Of a stretch of 64,000 nucleotides of DNA, positions 16,577 to 24,480 are shown piece after piece. The notes under the pieces are model-generated. The model was not told the DNA's origin and searched no databases. It saw nothing but the letters and a program-made list of their open reading frames with translations. The translations under genes were made by a program, and so were the position numbers. Source of the stretch: Aeromicrobium ginsengisoli (lineage in GTDB: Bacteria > Actinomycetota > Actinomycetes > Propionibacteriales > Nocardioidaceae); the NCBI RefSeq assembly GCF_004134905.2, contig NZ_SDPQ02000003.1, forward strand, positions 186,001 through 250,000, written 5' to 3'. Each line of letters opens with the position of its first letter. The stretch's first letter is position 1.

Positions 16577-16984
16577 ATGCGAGACGTGCCGAACTGGGTC
16601 GCGATCGCGGGGACCTGCGCCGGCAGCCTCATGCTCGTCTGGGTGGCACTGCTGGTCATCCTCTGGCGAGCCAAGCCCGACGACATGACGGTGCGGAACG
16701 CTGTCCGGCTCGTGCCCGACCTGCTGCGACTCATCAAGCGGCTTGCCGGCGACACGACCTTGCCGCGTGGAGTCCGCGTGCGCCTCGTGGTGCTGCTCGG
16801 CTATCTCGCGATGCCGATCGACCTCGTGCCCGACTTCATCCCGGTGATCGGCTATGCCGACGACGTCGTGATCGTCGCGCTGGTGCTCCGCTCGGTCGTA
16901 CGCGCTGCGGGTCCCGAAGCACTCGAGCGACATTGGCCGGGTACGCCCGAGGGCCTGCAGCTCGTACGGACGCTCTGCGGATAG
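16577..16984 (+). CDS. YkvA/DUF1232 family membrane protein
   Basis: 135 residues. An N-terminal membrane segment (8-28) is followed by a basic stretch and the DUF1232 core 'LLGYLAMPIDLVPDFIPVIGYADDV' at roughly 76-100, the motif that defines YkvA-like proteins. The family is widespread and uncharacterised; the motif forms a short hydrophobic hairpin ending in acidic residues. A GTG at 16586 is an alternative start. It is convergent with the small membrane gene that ends 4 bp beyond its stop. Confidence 0.85.
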   Translation: MRDVPNWVAIAGTCAGSLMLVWVALLVILWRAKPDDMTVRNAVRLVPDLLRLIKRLAGDTTLPRGVRVRLVVLLGYLAMPIDLVPDFIPVIGYADDVVIVALVLRSVVRAAGPEALERHWPGTPEGLQLVRTLCG

Positions 16985-16987
16985 CGC

Positions 16988-17236
16988 TCAGGTGCGCGTG
17001 CCGGGCGCAGTCGGCACGACGAGCCGGGTGCCCTCGCCGGGCGCCCAGCCATCCGGGATGTCGAAGCGCGACAGGTCGATCGACGGGGCTCCGTTGCCGC
17101 CGCCTTGCTGACCCTGATTCGTCGTCTGACCGAGGGGCGACCACGGCATCGGGTTGGCGACGAAGGCCAGGGCGACGAGGACCAGGGCGGCGATGATCGC
17201 CAAGCCACGTGCGTAGTCGCGGATCGCTTCGTCCAT
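16988..17236 (-). CDS. small single-pass membrane protein, unknown
   Basis: 82 residues from ATG 17236, which has a strong GGAGG 6-7 nt upstream. One transmembrane helix (about 9-29, 'LAIIAALVLVALAFVAN') is followed by a Gly/Gln-rich linker and a C-terminal segment 'FDIPDGWAPGEGTRLV' that would lie outside the cytoplasm. I do not recognise the family. Convergent with the YkvA gene. Confidence 0.65.
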   Translation of the reverse strand: MDEAIRDYARGLAIIAALVLVALAFVANPMPWSPLGQTTNQGQQGGGNGAPSIDLSRFDIPDGWAPGEGTRLVVPTAPGTRT

Positions 17237-17334
17237 GAGTGCCTCCTCGTCGGGCCCCCCGGCTTCTACCGCGATCAACGATCTGGGCCCTCGGGTGTTA
17301 TCCGGCCGACGCCCGGGCGTGGGACGCTGTTCCC

Positions 17335-17781
17335 GTGAAGGTCATCCGCGCCCAGCTCTCCGACGTCTCCCAGGCCGCTCCGCTCTTCGCGGCGTACCGC
17401 GAGTTCTACGGCGAGCCGTACGACCTGGACGTCTCGGCGTCGTTCCTGGCCAGCAGGTTGGCGCGCGACGAGTCGATCGTGCTGATCGCGCGCAATGACG
17501 ACGGCGTGGCGGTCGGCTTCAGCCAGATCTACCCGGCGTTCTCGTCGACCCGTCTGGCGCCGATCTGGATCCTCAACGACCTCTACGTGTCAGAGGAGGC
17601 ACGGGGTACGGGCGCCGTCGACGCGTTGCTCGACACCGCAGCGACCCTGGCCGTCGACGCCGGAGCCGTCGCGATCGAGCTGTCGACCGCACACACCAAC
17701 CTGCGCGCCCAGGCCGTGTACGACCGCAGCGGCTACGAGGCCGACACGGTCTACAAGCACTACGAGAAGCCCCTGCCCTGA
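17335..17781 (+). CDS. GNAT family N-acetyltransferase
   Basis: 148 residues from GTG 17335. It shows the GNAT order: beta-strand 'KVIRAQLSD', central 'IWILNDLYVSEEARGTGAVDALL' (motif A, Q/RxxGxG/A acetyl-CoA loop), then 'GAVAIELSTAHTNLRAQAVYDRSGY' (motif B with the Asn and Tyr typical of aminoglycoside/small-molecule type GNATs). The substrate is unknown. No clear Shine-Dalgarno is visible. Convergent neighbours on the minus strand end 12 bp downstream. Confidence 0.88.
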   Translation: MKVIRAQLSDVSQAAPLFAAYREFYGEPYDLDVSASFLASRLARDESIVLIARNDDGVAVGFSQIYPAFSSTRLAPIWILNDLYVSEEARGTGAVDALLDTAATLAVDAGAVAIELSTAHTNLRAQAVYDRSGYEADTVYKHYEKPLP

Positions 17782-17793
17782 CCCTCCTTCGGC

Positions 17794-18114
17794 TCAGCGC
17801 TGGGCGACGTGGATGACGAGGTTCACAACGACCGCGAGCCCGACCGTGCCGAGCACGTCGAGGTTGACCCGGCGATGGCTGACCACCTCGGCGCCGCGGG
17901 TCGTGGTGCGCTCGATCAGGCTGAACATCACCCCGAGCACGCCGGCCGACACCAGCACCCAGAACGCCGGCTCGGTGTCACCACCGTTCGCGATCGTCAG
18001 GATCAGCGCGACCACCGCGGTCGCCAGCGTCTTGGTGCCGTAGATGAACGATCGCGTGCCGATCGGGCGGTCCGCGACCGAATCGGGCTCATCCGGCGTG
18101 TGGATCTCGGCCAT
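17794..18114 (-). CDS. small integral membrane protein, unknown
   Basis: 106 residues with a polar N-terminus of about 25 residues and three predicted membrane segments ('TLATAVVALILTIANG', 'AFWVLVSAGVLGVMFSLI', 'LGTVGLAVVVNLVIHVA'). I do not recognise a family. The ATG at 18114 is supported by TAGGCT 6 nt upstream (18121-18126), pointing to a leaderless transcript. Divergently placed relative to gluQ. Confidence 0.7.
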   Translation of the reverse strand: MAEIHTPDEPDSVADRPIGTRSFIYGTKTLATAVVALILTIANGGDTEPAFWVLVSAGVLGVMFSLIERTTTRGAEVVSHRRVNLDVLGTVGLAVVVNLVIHVAQR

Positions 18115-18126
18115 GAATCGAGCCTA
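18115..18126 (-). promoter_or_regulatory. leaderless -10 element
   Basis: TAGGCT at 18121-18126 on the minus strand followed by exactly 6 nt and the ATG at 18114. No ribosome-binding site competes. Confidence 0.5.
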
Positions 18127-18209
18127 GTCGCGCAACTCGGCCCGCGCGCGCCGTGCGAGTGGGACCTGCACCTCTCCGTCACCCGCGGACTCGCCGACAT
18201 ACTGGAGGG

Positions 18210-19091
18210 ATGAGCGCCGGCCGTTATGCCCCTTCGCCGTCGGGCGACCTGCACGTCGGCAATCTCCGCACGGCGCTCCTGGCATGGCTGTGGGCGCGGC
18301 ACTCCGGGCGCGACTTCCTCATCCGGATCGAGGACCTCGACCGCGTACGCGCCGGAGCCGAGCAGCGCCAGCTCGACGACCTGCGCGCGCTCGGCCTCGA
18401 CTGGGACGGCTCGCCCGTGCGCCAGTCCGAGCGCCTCGGTCTGTACGAGGCAGCGATCGCCCGCCTCCGGGACGAGGGCCGGGTATATGAATGCTTCTGC
18501 ACGCGCCGGGAGATCCTCGACGCGCCGACCGCACCGCATCACCCGCCTGGCGCCTATCCCGGAACCTGCCGTGACCTGACCGAGGCCCAGCGCGCGGAGA
18601 GGCGGGCCGAGAGGCCAGCGGCACTCCGGCTCCGCAGCGAGATCGCGACCTTCACGGTCCAGGACGCGATCCACGGGACATACGAGGGAGCGGTCGACGA
18701 CTTCGTGCTGCGGCGCGGCGACGGCGTCCCGGCCTACAACCTCGCGGTCGTCGTCGACGACGCAGGCCAGGGCATAGGCCAGGTCGTCCGCGGCGATGAC
18801 CTGCTGGCCTCGGCACCGCGCCAGGCCTACCTCGCCACCCTGCTCGGGGCGACCCCGCCGACGTACGTCCACGTGCCGCTGGCGCTCAACGGGGCCGGCC
18901 AACGACTCGCGAAGCGCGACGGCGCGGTGACGTACGCGGAGCTCCGGGAGGCCGGCGTCGACGTGTTCGCACTCATCACTGACTCGCTCGGCCTCACGGG
19001 CGCGAGCCCGCGCGAGCTGCTCGAGTCGTTCGATCCTGCACAGCTGCCGAAGCAGCCGTGGGTCTTCGAGCCGCCGGTCAGTTCCGGTTGA
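18210..19091 (+). CDS. gluQ: glutamyl-Q tRNA(Asp) synthetase
   Basis: 293 residues, the length of GluQRS (a GluRS catalytic core without anticodon domain). The start '[20 protein letters not shown]' holds the HIGH-equivalent, 'FLIRIEDLD' follows, and 'LAKRDGA' is the KMSKS-equivalent. The insert contains the zinc ligands CFC and the later 'GTC' motif ('[11 protein letters not shown]', 'GAYPGTC'). The enzyme attaches glutamate to the queuosine at position 34 of tRNA-Asp rather than to a tRNA 3' end. ATG 18210 is required by the conserved N-terminus; GGAGGG directly touching it is too close to act as a normal ribosome-binding site. Its last 14 bp overlap the convergent hydrolase. Confidence 0.93.
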   Translation: MSAGRYAPSPSGDLHVGNLRTALLAWLWARHSGRDFLIRIEDLDRVRAGAEQRQLDDLRALGLDWDGSPVRQSERLGLYEAAIARLRDEGRVYECFCTRREILDAPTAPHHPPGAYPGTCRDLTEAQRAERRAERPAALRLRSEIATFTVQDAIHGTYEGAVDDFVLRRGDGVPAYNLAVVVDDAGQGIGQVVRGDDLLASAPRQAYLATLLGATPPTYVHVPLALNGAGQRLAKRDGAVTYAELREAGVDVFALITDSLGLTGASPRELLESFDPAQLPKQPWVFEPPVSSG

Positions 19092-19893
19092 TGAACGCCT
19101 CGAGCAGATCGCTGACTGCGTCAGGCTGCTCGATCGTGCTGGAGTGACCGGCGTTCGGCACGATCTCGAGCTGCGAGCCCGGGATCAGCTTGTGGATGTC
19201 CTCGGCCTTGGCGACCGGGGTGGCGACGTCGTCGGCACCGGTCGCCACGAGGGTCGGCGCGGTGATGTTGCCCAGCTCGTCGGCGATCGGCTCACGGTCG
19301 GTGACACCGTAGATCGCCCGCTTCATGCCGGACCGCTTGGCGGCCTTGACCTCGTTGAGCCACGCCTCGATCTGGGGCTCGGACTCCGGGCTGTTGAGGT
19401 AGGTCCGTCCGAACAGCAGCGGCTTGACCCGCGACTGCACGGGCCCGAGGCCGAACAGGCCGTAGATCTTGGCGAGCAGGCGGTACTGGCCGACCTTCTC
19501 CGGATCCTCGGGGCCGGCGCTCGTGTCGAGCAGGCTCAGCGACCGGATCAGCTCGGGGCGCCGGGCGGCCAGCCGCATGCCGACGAATCCGCCCATCGAC
19601 AGTCCCACCCAGTGCACCTTGCCGAGCGCGAGCTCCTGGATGATCGCGGCGGCATCGTCGGCCAGCGTGTCCATGTCGTAGCCACCGTCGGCCGCCGGCG
19701 ACCGGCCCTGGCCGCGCCAGTCGATCGTCACGCAGCGATAGCGCGGAGCCAGCCGGTCGACCTGGTCGTCGAACATTCGCCCGCTGAACAGCAGCCCGTG
19801 GCCGAACACGACCGTCGCCGCATCGGGCCGGCCGACAGGTGCCTCGGTGTCCTCGATGTTGATCTGTGCGCCGTTGACCTCGACGAGTGCCAT
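19078..19893 (-). CDS. alpha/beta-fold hydrolase
   Basis: 271 residues from ATG 19893, with AGGAGG 6 nt upstream. It has the oxyanion 'FGHGLLFSG' loop, the nucleophile elbow GLSMGG with Ser near 99, the acid in '[10 protein letters not shown]' and the catalytic His in '[11 protein letters not shown]' near 255. This is a complete triad in the arrangement of 3-oxoadipate enol-lactonase/haloperoxidase-type hydrolases. Substrate cannot be assigned; no pathway genes adjoin. Cytoplasmic, with no signal peptide. Confidence 0.88.
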   Translation of the reverse strand: MALVEVNGAQINIEDTEAPVGRPDAATVVFGHGLLFSGRMFDDQVDRLAPRYRCVTIDWRGQGRSPAADGGYDMDTLADDAAAIIQELALGKVHWVGLSMGGFVGMRLAARRPELIRSLSLLDTSAGPEDPEKVGQYRLLAKIYGLFGLGPVQSRVKPLLFGRTYLNSPESEPQIEAWLNEVKAAKRSGMKRAIYGVTDREPIADELGNITAPTLVATGADDVATPVAKAEDIHKLIPGSQLEIVPNAGHSSTIEQPDAVSDLLEAFINRN

Positions 19894-19963
19894 GCAGACC
19901 TCCTGTTTCCGTCCCTGAGCATGGCAGCGAGAGCCACGCACCGCCAGAGCGCAGGCCTGTCGG

Positions 19964-20923
19964 CTACCTGACTGTCACGGTGATCTTGTTGGACCACTTG
20001 GGTCGCGTGTCGGTCGAGCCGAGGTACTTGAACTTGAAGGTGCGCTTGCCCTTGGCGAGTCCGATCAGGTGGACCGTGCGGCTGCCGTTGGTGAATCCGA
20101 CGGCGGAACGGATCTTCTTCGAACCGAGGTAGAGGTCGAACCGACCACCCGGGTTGGCGATTCCGTAGCGCGCGGCGCTCACCGTCAACGTGAGCGTGGC
20201 CTTGCCCTTGGCCGGCGACGTGCCCTTGATGCGTACGGACGGCGGGACCTTGATGCCCGTCAGGTTGACGCCGGTGACCGTCTGACCCGGAGTCGCCACG
20301 TCGAACGCGACGTGGTGCGTCGGGAGCTCCTCGTCCTCCTCGAACACCGCGAACGCCGTGTACGGCCCCACCGAGAGTCCCGGCATGCGGAAGTCGCCTG
20401 CGGTGTCTGTCTCCGCGAAGCCGAGGCTGTAGAAGAACGACGAGTCGGGCTCGTCAGGGAAGGTGCCGTCTCCGGGCAGTGCGAGGACCTGAACGTTCGT
20501 CAGCTTGCGACCGGACGGAGCCGTGACGGATCCCTCGGCGTTCGAGGACAGCGGGACCACGATGTCGCCCAGCGCGTTGGCTCCGGCGACGAGCGTCACG
20601 CTCTTGAACGTCGTCGCGTACTCGGGGTTCGCGTCGTCGTCCGACACCACGAGCGTCCAGGTGCCGGGTGCGAGGCCGCCGTATCCCGTGGAGCTGAACG
20701 TGCCGCCCGTCCGGGTGAGGCCCAGGTCGGCATAGTCCTCATCGTCCTCATCGCCACGTTCTGCGCTGATGCTCAGTCCGCGTACGCCCACGCCGTTGGC
20801 GTCGACGACCCGGCCTGAGACCGACACCGTGGTGACCGCCTGTGCCGACGTGGTGACGAGGCCGGCGGTGGCCAGCGCGAACGCCGCCACCAGGGCAGCG
20901 AGCAGGCGAAGATGACGGGACAT
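19964..20923 (-). CDS. secreted protein with carboxypeptidase-regulatory-like domain (paralog 1)
   Basis: 319 residues from ATG 20923 with GGAGG upstream. A Sec signal peptide ('LLAALVAAFALATAGLVTTSAQA') is followed by a transthyretin-like CarboxypepD_reg repeat ('VSGRVVDANGVGVRGLSISAE') and a second beta module. The C-terminal 90-residue domain is shared with the genes at 28137 and 29048 (common pattern 'TSPxKGxAxLxxxVSAAxYG ... GLxxGxxxFxxKxLGxxDxxP'). It is divergent from the tetR-mmpL operon, and the 26-bp palindrome at 21000 lies between them, so co-regulation is plausible. The function is unknown; probably surface or extracellular. Confidence 0.75.
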   Translation of the reverse strand: MSRHLRLLAALVAAFALATAGLVTTSAQAVTTVSVSGRVVDANGVGVRGLSISAERGDEDDEDYADLGLTRTGGTFSSTGYGGLAPGTWTLVVSDDDANPEYATTFKSVTLVAGANALGDIVVPLSSNAEGSVTAPSGRKLTNVQVLALPGDGTFPDEPDSSFFYSLGFAETDTAGDFRMPGLSVGPYTAFAVFEEDEELPTHHVAFDVATPGQTVTGVNLTGIKVPPSVRIKGTSPAKGKATLTLTVSAARYGIANPGGRFDLYLGSKKIRSAVGFTNGSRTVHLIGLAKGKRTFKFKYLGSTDTRPKWSNKITVTVR

Positions 20924-20999
20924 GCGAATCCTCCGATGGTTGCGACAGTGCGTCAGCGTATCGACGGATTCGTCGGCCGGCACAAGGTTTCACAAAACA

Positions 21000-21040
21000 G
21001 ATGATTGACAAGTTTGTGAGTCATCACTAACTTAATCCGC
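21000..21040 (+). promoter_or_regulatory. promoter with embedded palindromic operator for tetR-mmpL
   Basis: TTGACA (21005-21010), a 17-bp spacer and TAACTT (21028-21033) form a near-ideal promoter, and the ATG lies 7 nt beyond the -10. A hyphenated palindrome covers 21000-21025: 12-bp arms separated by 2 bp, 10 of 12 positions matching. It overlaps the -35 box and spacer, the expected position for repression by the TetR protein encoded next. Confidence 0.7.
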
Positions 21041-21580
21041 ATGGCACCCGCAACGCGTATGAAGTCCGAGGATCGCAAGGTCCTGATCCTCGAGGCAGCG
21101 ATCGAGGAGTACGGCCGCTCCGGCATGCACGCGACCTCCACCGAGGTCATCGCCGAGCGCGCCGGGGTGTCCCAGCCCTACCTGTTCCGCCTGTTCGGCA
21201 CCAAGGCCGGACTCATCGGTGCGGCGATCGAGCACCACACGCTCAAGCTCCGCAAGACCTTCCGCGAGGCGGCCGAGAACCGCGATCCCGGTACGTCACC
21301 GCTCGAGGCAATGGCGATGGCCTACATCGGCTTCATGAACGACGACGTCAACTCGATGCGGTGCCAGCTGCACACCTGGGCGGCCGGCTCCGACCCCGCG
21401 ATCAAGGACGTCGCCCAGCGGACCTACCGCGAGATCTGGCAGGACATCGCCGCCCTGAGCGGCGCGACAGCGGACGAGGTCCGCGACTTCATGGCCCAAG
21501 GGATGCTGCTCACCGTGGTGGCCGCCCTCGACCTCACCGAGCTGTACGGCGACCCGCTCGCCGTCGCAAAGGAGTTCTGA
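21041..21580 (+). CDS. TetR family transcriptional regulator
   Basis: 179 residues. The N-terminal HTH spans about 15-60 ('ILEAAIEEYGRSGMHATSTEVIAERAGVSQPYLFRLFGTKAGL'), with a C-terminal helical ligand domain that contains Trp-rich 'QLHTWAAGSDP'. The ATG is leaderless (see the promoter at 21000-21040). The stop overlaps the mmpL start (TGATG). TetR genes in front of RND/MMPL pumps usually repress their own operon until a substrate-like ligand binds; the operator over the -35 supports autoregulation. The ligand is unknown. Confidence 0.9.
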   Translation: MAPATRMKSEDRKVLILEAAIEEYGRSGMHATSTEVIAERAGVSQPYLFRLFGTKAGLIGAAIEHHTLKLRKTFREAAENRDPGTSPLEAMAMAYIGFMNDDVNSMRCQLHTWAAGSDPAIKDVAQRTYREIWQDIAALSGATADEVRDFMAQGMLLTVVAALDLTELYGDPLAVAKEF

Positions 21581-23706
21581 TGTTCAACGCCCTCGGCCGC
21601 CTGGCCAACACCCACCCGCGCCGCGTCCTCGGCGGGACCGTCCTGTTCTTCGTCCTCGCCGGCGTGCTCGGCGGGCCCGTCGCCGGGCTGCTCAACAGCG
21701 ACAACGACTCGTTCTCCGACACCGGCGCCAGCAGTGCGAAGGCGATCGACCAGATCGAGAAGGCAGCCGGCCAGGACGCCTCGCCCAGCCTGATCGCGCT
21801 CGTCGACGTCGACGACAAGGCGGCGATCGAGAAGACCCAGGAGATCCTCTCCGACCCGTCCGTCAAGCAGGTCGTCGGTGGGCCGGAGATGGGCAAGCAG
21901 TTCGTCTCGAAGGACGGCACACAGACGTACTTCGCGGCGATCTACAAGTCTGGCGTCGACGCCGACAAGACCACGGAGCACCTGCGCGACGAGCTCGGCC
22001 GGGTCGACGGCGTGCGCGTCGGCGGCTTCGGCCCGGCGTACCAAGAGGTCAACGAGCACGTCGAGAGCGACCTCGTGACGGCCGAGCTCATCGCGTTCCC
22101 GTTGCTGTTCCTGGTGTCGCTGTGGGTGTTCCGGTCCGCTGTCGCCGCGCTGCTGCCGCTGCTGGTCGGTGGGCTGACGATCGTCACGTCGTTGCTGATC
22201 GTGCGCGGCATCAACGAGTTCGTCGACATCTCGATCTTCGCGCTCAACCTCATCACGGGCCTCGGCCTCGGTCTCGCGATCGACTACTCGCTGTTCCTCG
22301 TCTCGCGCTATCGCGAGGAGCTCGAGCGGGTGGGGCCGGGCGCCGAGGCCGTACGCCGTACCGTCGCCACGGCCGGACGTACCGTCGCCTTCTCGGCGGT
22401 GACCGTCGCCGGCGCCGGGCTCGCGCTGCTGGTCTTCCCGCTGCGCTTCCTCTACTCGATGGGCATCGGCGTGACGGTCGTCGCCCTCGCCGCCGCGGCG
22501 GTGTCGTTGATCGTGCTGCCGGCGCTGTTCGCCGTGCTGCAGCACCGGGTCAACGCGCTCGCGCCTCGCCGCTGGCGTGAGGCTCAGATCGCCGAGTCGC
22601 GGGCCGAGGTGCAGGGCTTCTGGTATCGCGTGTCGAAGTTCGTCATGCGCTTCCCAGTCGGCACCGCGATCGCCGGTGCCGCAATCCTGCTGGCGCTCGG
22701 CACCCCGTTCCTCGGCGTGAAGTTCACGGGCGTCGACGCCACGGTGCTGCCCGACGGCAGTCCGGCGAAGACCGTCGACACCGTGCTGCGCCAGGACTTC
22801 GTCGGCGCCGAGTCCTCCCCCGTCATCGTCGCGGTCACCGCCCCGGAGTCGGACCAGTCCGAGCTCGAGACGTACGCGTCGACGCTCGGTTCGCTCGACG
22901 GGGTCGCGCAGGTCGCGCCGCCGCGGTTCCTGGGCGATGACACCTGGCAGCTCGACGTCGTACCCAGCGGCACGACGCTCGACGACAAGACGCTCGACCT
23001 GGTCGGCGAGATCCGCGACACCGACGCGCCGGGCAAGGTGCTCGTCGGCGGCGCCAGCGCTGAGCAGGTCGACCAGGTCAAGTCGATCGCCGCCAACATC
23101 CCGCTTGCCCTGGCGATCCTCGCGCTGCTCACGTTCATCACGCTGTTCCTGATGACCGGGTCCGTCGTCCTGCCGATCAAGGCGCTGCTGATGAACGTGC
23201 TGACGATCAGTGCCACGTTCGGCGTGCTGGTGCTGATCTTCCAGGACGGCCGGTTCGAGGGGTTCCTGGACTACACGAGCCAGGGCGCGCTCGAGTCGTC
23301 GCAGCCGGTGTTCCTGTTCGCGGTCGTGTTCGGGTTGTCGACGGACTATGCGGTGTTCCTGCTGACCCGGATCAAGGAGGCCCGCGACAACGGGGCGGGC
23401 GAGCGCGAGTCGGTCGCCCTGGGCCTGCAACGTACGGGACGCATCGTCACGGCCGCTGCGCTGCTGTTCGCGATCGCCCTCGGCGCGTTCGCGACGTCGC
23501 AGATCATCTTCATCAAGGAGCTCGGCATCGGCACGGCGCTGGCGGTGCTGATCGACGCGACGATCGTCCGGGCCATGCTCGTGCCGTCGCTGATGGCGCT
23601 GCTCGGGCGGCGCAACTGGTGGGCGCCGAAGCCGCTGCGCAAGCTGCACGACCGGATCGGCATCAGCGAGGGCGGCCCCGCCGAGCTCGAACGCATCGAC
23701 GCCTGA
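21580..23706 (+). CDS. MMPL/RND family transporter
   Basis: 708 residues with two repeats of the RND fold. TM1 'RRVLGGTVLFFVLAGVLGG' is followed by a periplasmic loop (about 45-165), then a six-helix bundle including 'LITGLGLGLAIDYSLFLVSRYREEL' with the conserved DYS proton-relay Asp and Tyr. The second half repeats this order with 'FGLSTDYAVFLLTRIKEARDNG'. MMPL proteins use the proton gradient to flip lipids or export siderophores and drugs. Length is shorter than mycobacterial MmpL3 and typical of environmental actinobacterial MMPLs. Translation is coupled to the TetR gene (1-bp overlap). Cargo is unknown. Confidence 0.92.
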   Translation: MFNALGRLANTHPRRVLGGTVLFFVLAGVLGGPVAGLLNSDNDSFSDTGASSAKAIDQIEKAAGQDASPSLIALVDVDDKAAIEKTQEILSDPSVKQVVGGPEMGKQFVSKDGTQTYFAAIYKSGVDADKTTEHLRDELGRVDGVRVGGFGPAYQEVNEHVESDLVTAELIAFPLLFLVSLWVFRSAVAALLPLLVGGLTIVTSLLIVRGINEFVDISIFALNLITGLGLGLAIDYSLFLVSRYREELERVGPGAEAVRRTVATAGRTVAFSAVTVAGAGLALLVFPLRFLYSMGIGVTVVALAAAAVSLIVLPALFAVLQHRVNALAPRRWREAQIAESRAEVQGFWYRVSKFVMRFPVGTAIAGAAILLALGTPFLGVKFTGVDATVLPDGSPAKTVDTVLRQDFVGAESSPVIVAVTAPESDQSELETYASTLGSLDGVAQVAPPRFLGDDTWQLDVVPSGTTLDDKTLDLVGEIRDTDAPGKVLVGGASAEQVDQVKSIAANIPLALAILALLTFITLFLMTGSVVLPIKALLMNVLTISATFGVLVLIFQDGRFEGFLDYTSQGALESSQPVFLFAVVFGLSTDYAVFLLTRIKEARDNGAGERESVALGLQRTGRIVTAAALLFAIALGAFATSQIIFIKELGIGTALAVLIDATIVRAMLVPSLMALLGRRNWWAPKPLRKLHDRIGISEGGPAELERIDA

Positions 23707-23710
23707 CCCT

Positions 23711-23826
23711 GGGCGGTGGCTTGGTCGCCCTTCGGCCGCGTCGGCGGTGACCTGGTCGCCTTTCGACGACCTCTTGAGGCGACTATGTCACCGCCCGTAG
23801 GCGGGATGGGCGACCAGGTCACCGCC
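23711..23826. repeat. intergenic inverted-repeat cluster between convergent genes
   Basis: An 18-bp module GGCGGTGACCTGGTCGCC occurs at 23743-23760 and as its exact reverse complement at 23809-23826. A degenerate direct copy lies at 23713-23730 and a partial inverted copy near 23780-23796. It could fold into a large hairpin between the mmpL and response-regulator stops and may act as a bidirectional terminator or a dispersed repeat. A related CAGGTCACCGCC core recurs at 52822-52865. Confidence 0.7.
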
Positions 23827-23832
23827 CCTCGC

Positions 23833-24480
23833 TCAACCCTGGAGGTAGGCGATCACGGCGAGGACACGGCGGTTGTTGCTGTCGTCGTCGGCGTCGAGGT
23901 CGAGCTTCATGAAGATGTTGCTGGTGTGCTTGCTGATGGCCTTCTCGGTCACGAACAGCGCGGCGGCGATCGCGGCGTTGGAGCGACCCTCCGCCATGAG
24001 GCCGAGCACCTCTCGCTCGCGATCCGTCAGGCGCGCGATCGGGCTGTCGGGCTGCGCACGGGCGATCAGCGTCGAGACGACCTCGGGGTCGAGCACCGTG
24101 CCGCCACCGGCGACCGTACGCACGGCGTCGACGAATGTCGTGACGTCGGCGACGCGATCCTTGAGCAGGTAGCCGACCGCACCGTCGCCGCTGCCCAGCA
24201 GCTCGCGGGCGTAGAGCTGCTCGACGTACTGCGACAGCACCAGCACGGGGAATCCCGGGCGCTCCGCCCGGGCGGCGATCGCCGCCCGCAGGCCCTCGTC
24301 CGTGAAGGTCGGCGGCATGCGGACGTCGACGACTGCGATGTCGGCGTCGTGGGACCGAAGCACCTCGGCGAGCTTCTCCGCATCCTCGACCGCCGCGACG
24401 ACCTCGAAGTCGTACGCCTCCAGGAGCCGGGTCAGGCCGTCCCGGAGGAGGGCGAGATCTTCGGCGATGACAACGCGCAC
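23833..24480 (-). CDS. NarL/LuxR-type response regulator
   Basis: 215 residues. The receiver domain carries the acidic pocket 'VVIAEDLALLRDG' and the phospho-acceptor Asp near residue 52 in 'IAVVDVRMPP', plus 'YLLKDR' with the conserved Lys. The C-terminal LuxR HTH is 'LTDREREVLGLMAEGRSNAAIAAALFVTEKAISKHTSNIFMKLDL'. The start overlaps the histidine kinase 3' end by 49 bp, so the two are co-translated. Targets probably include the MMPL gene transcribed divergently from the kinase (25915), by analogy with LiaRS-like envelope systems. That link is inferred from position only. Confidence 0.93.
   Translation of the reverse strand: MRVVIAEDLALLRDGLTRLLEAYDFEVVAAVEDAEKLAEVLRSHDADIAVVDVRMPPTFTDEGLRAAIAARAERPGFPVLVLSQYVEQLYARELLGSGDGAVGYLLKDRVADVTTFVDAVRTVAGGGTVLDPEVVSTLIARAQPDSPIARLTDREREVLGLMAEGRSNAAIAAALFVTEKAISKHTSNIFMKLDLDADDDSNNRRVLAVIAYLQG

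Noticed and set aside
21424..23649. A 741-codon minus-strand frame over the first mmpL gene
   Set aside because: Antisense shadow of an MMPL protein with intact DYS motifs; low-complexity Arg/Asp/Gln composition.
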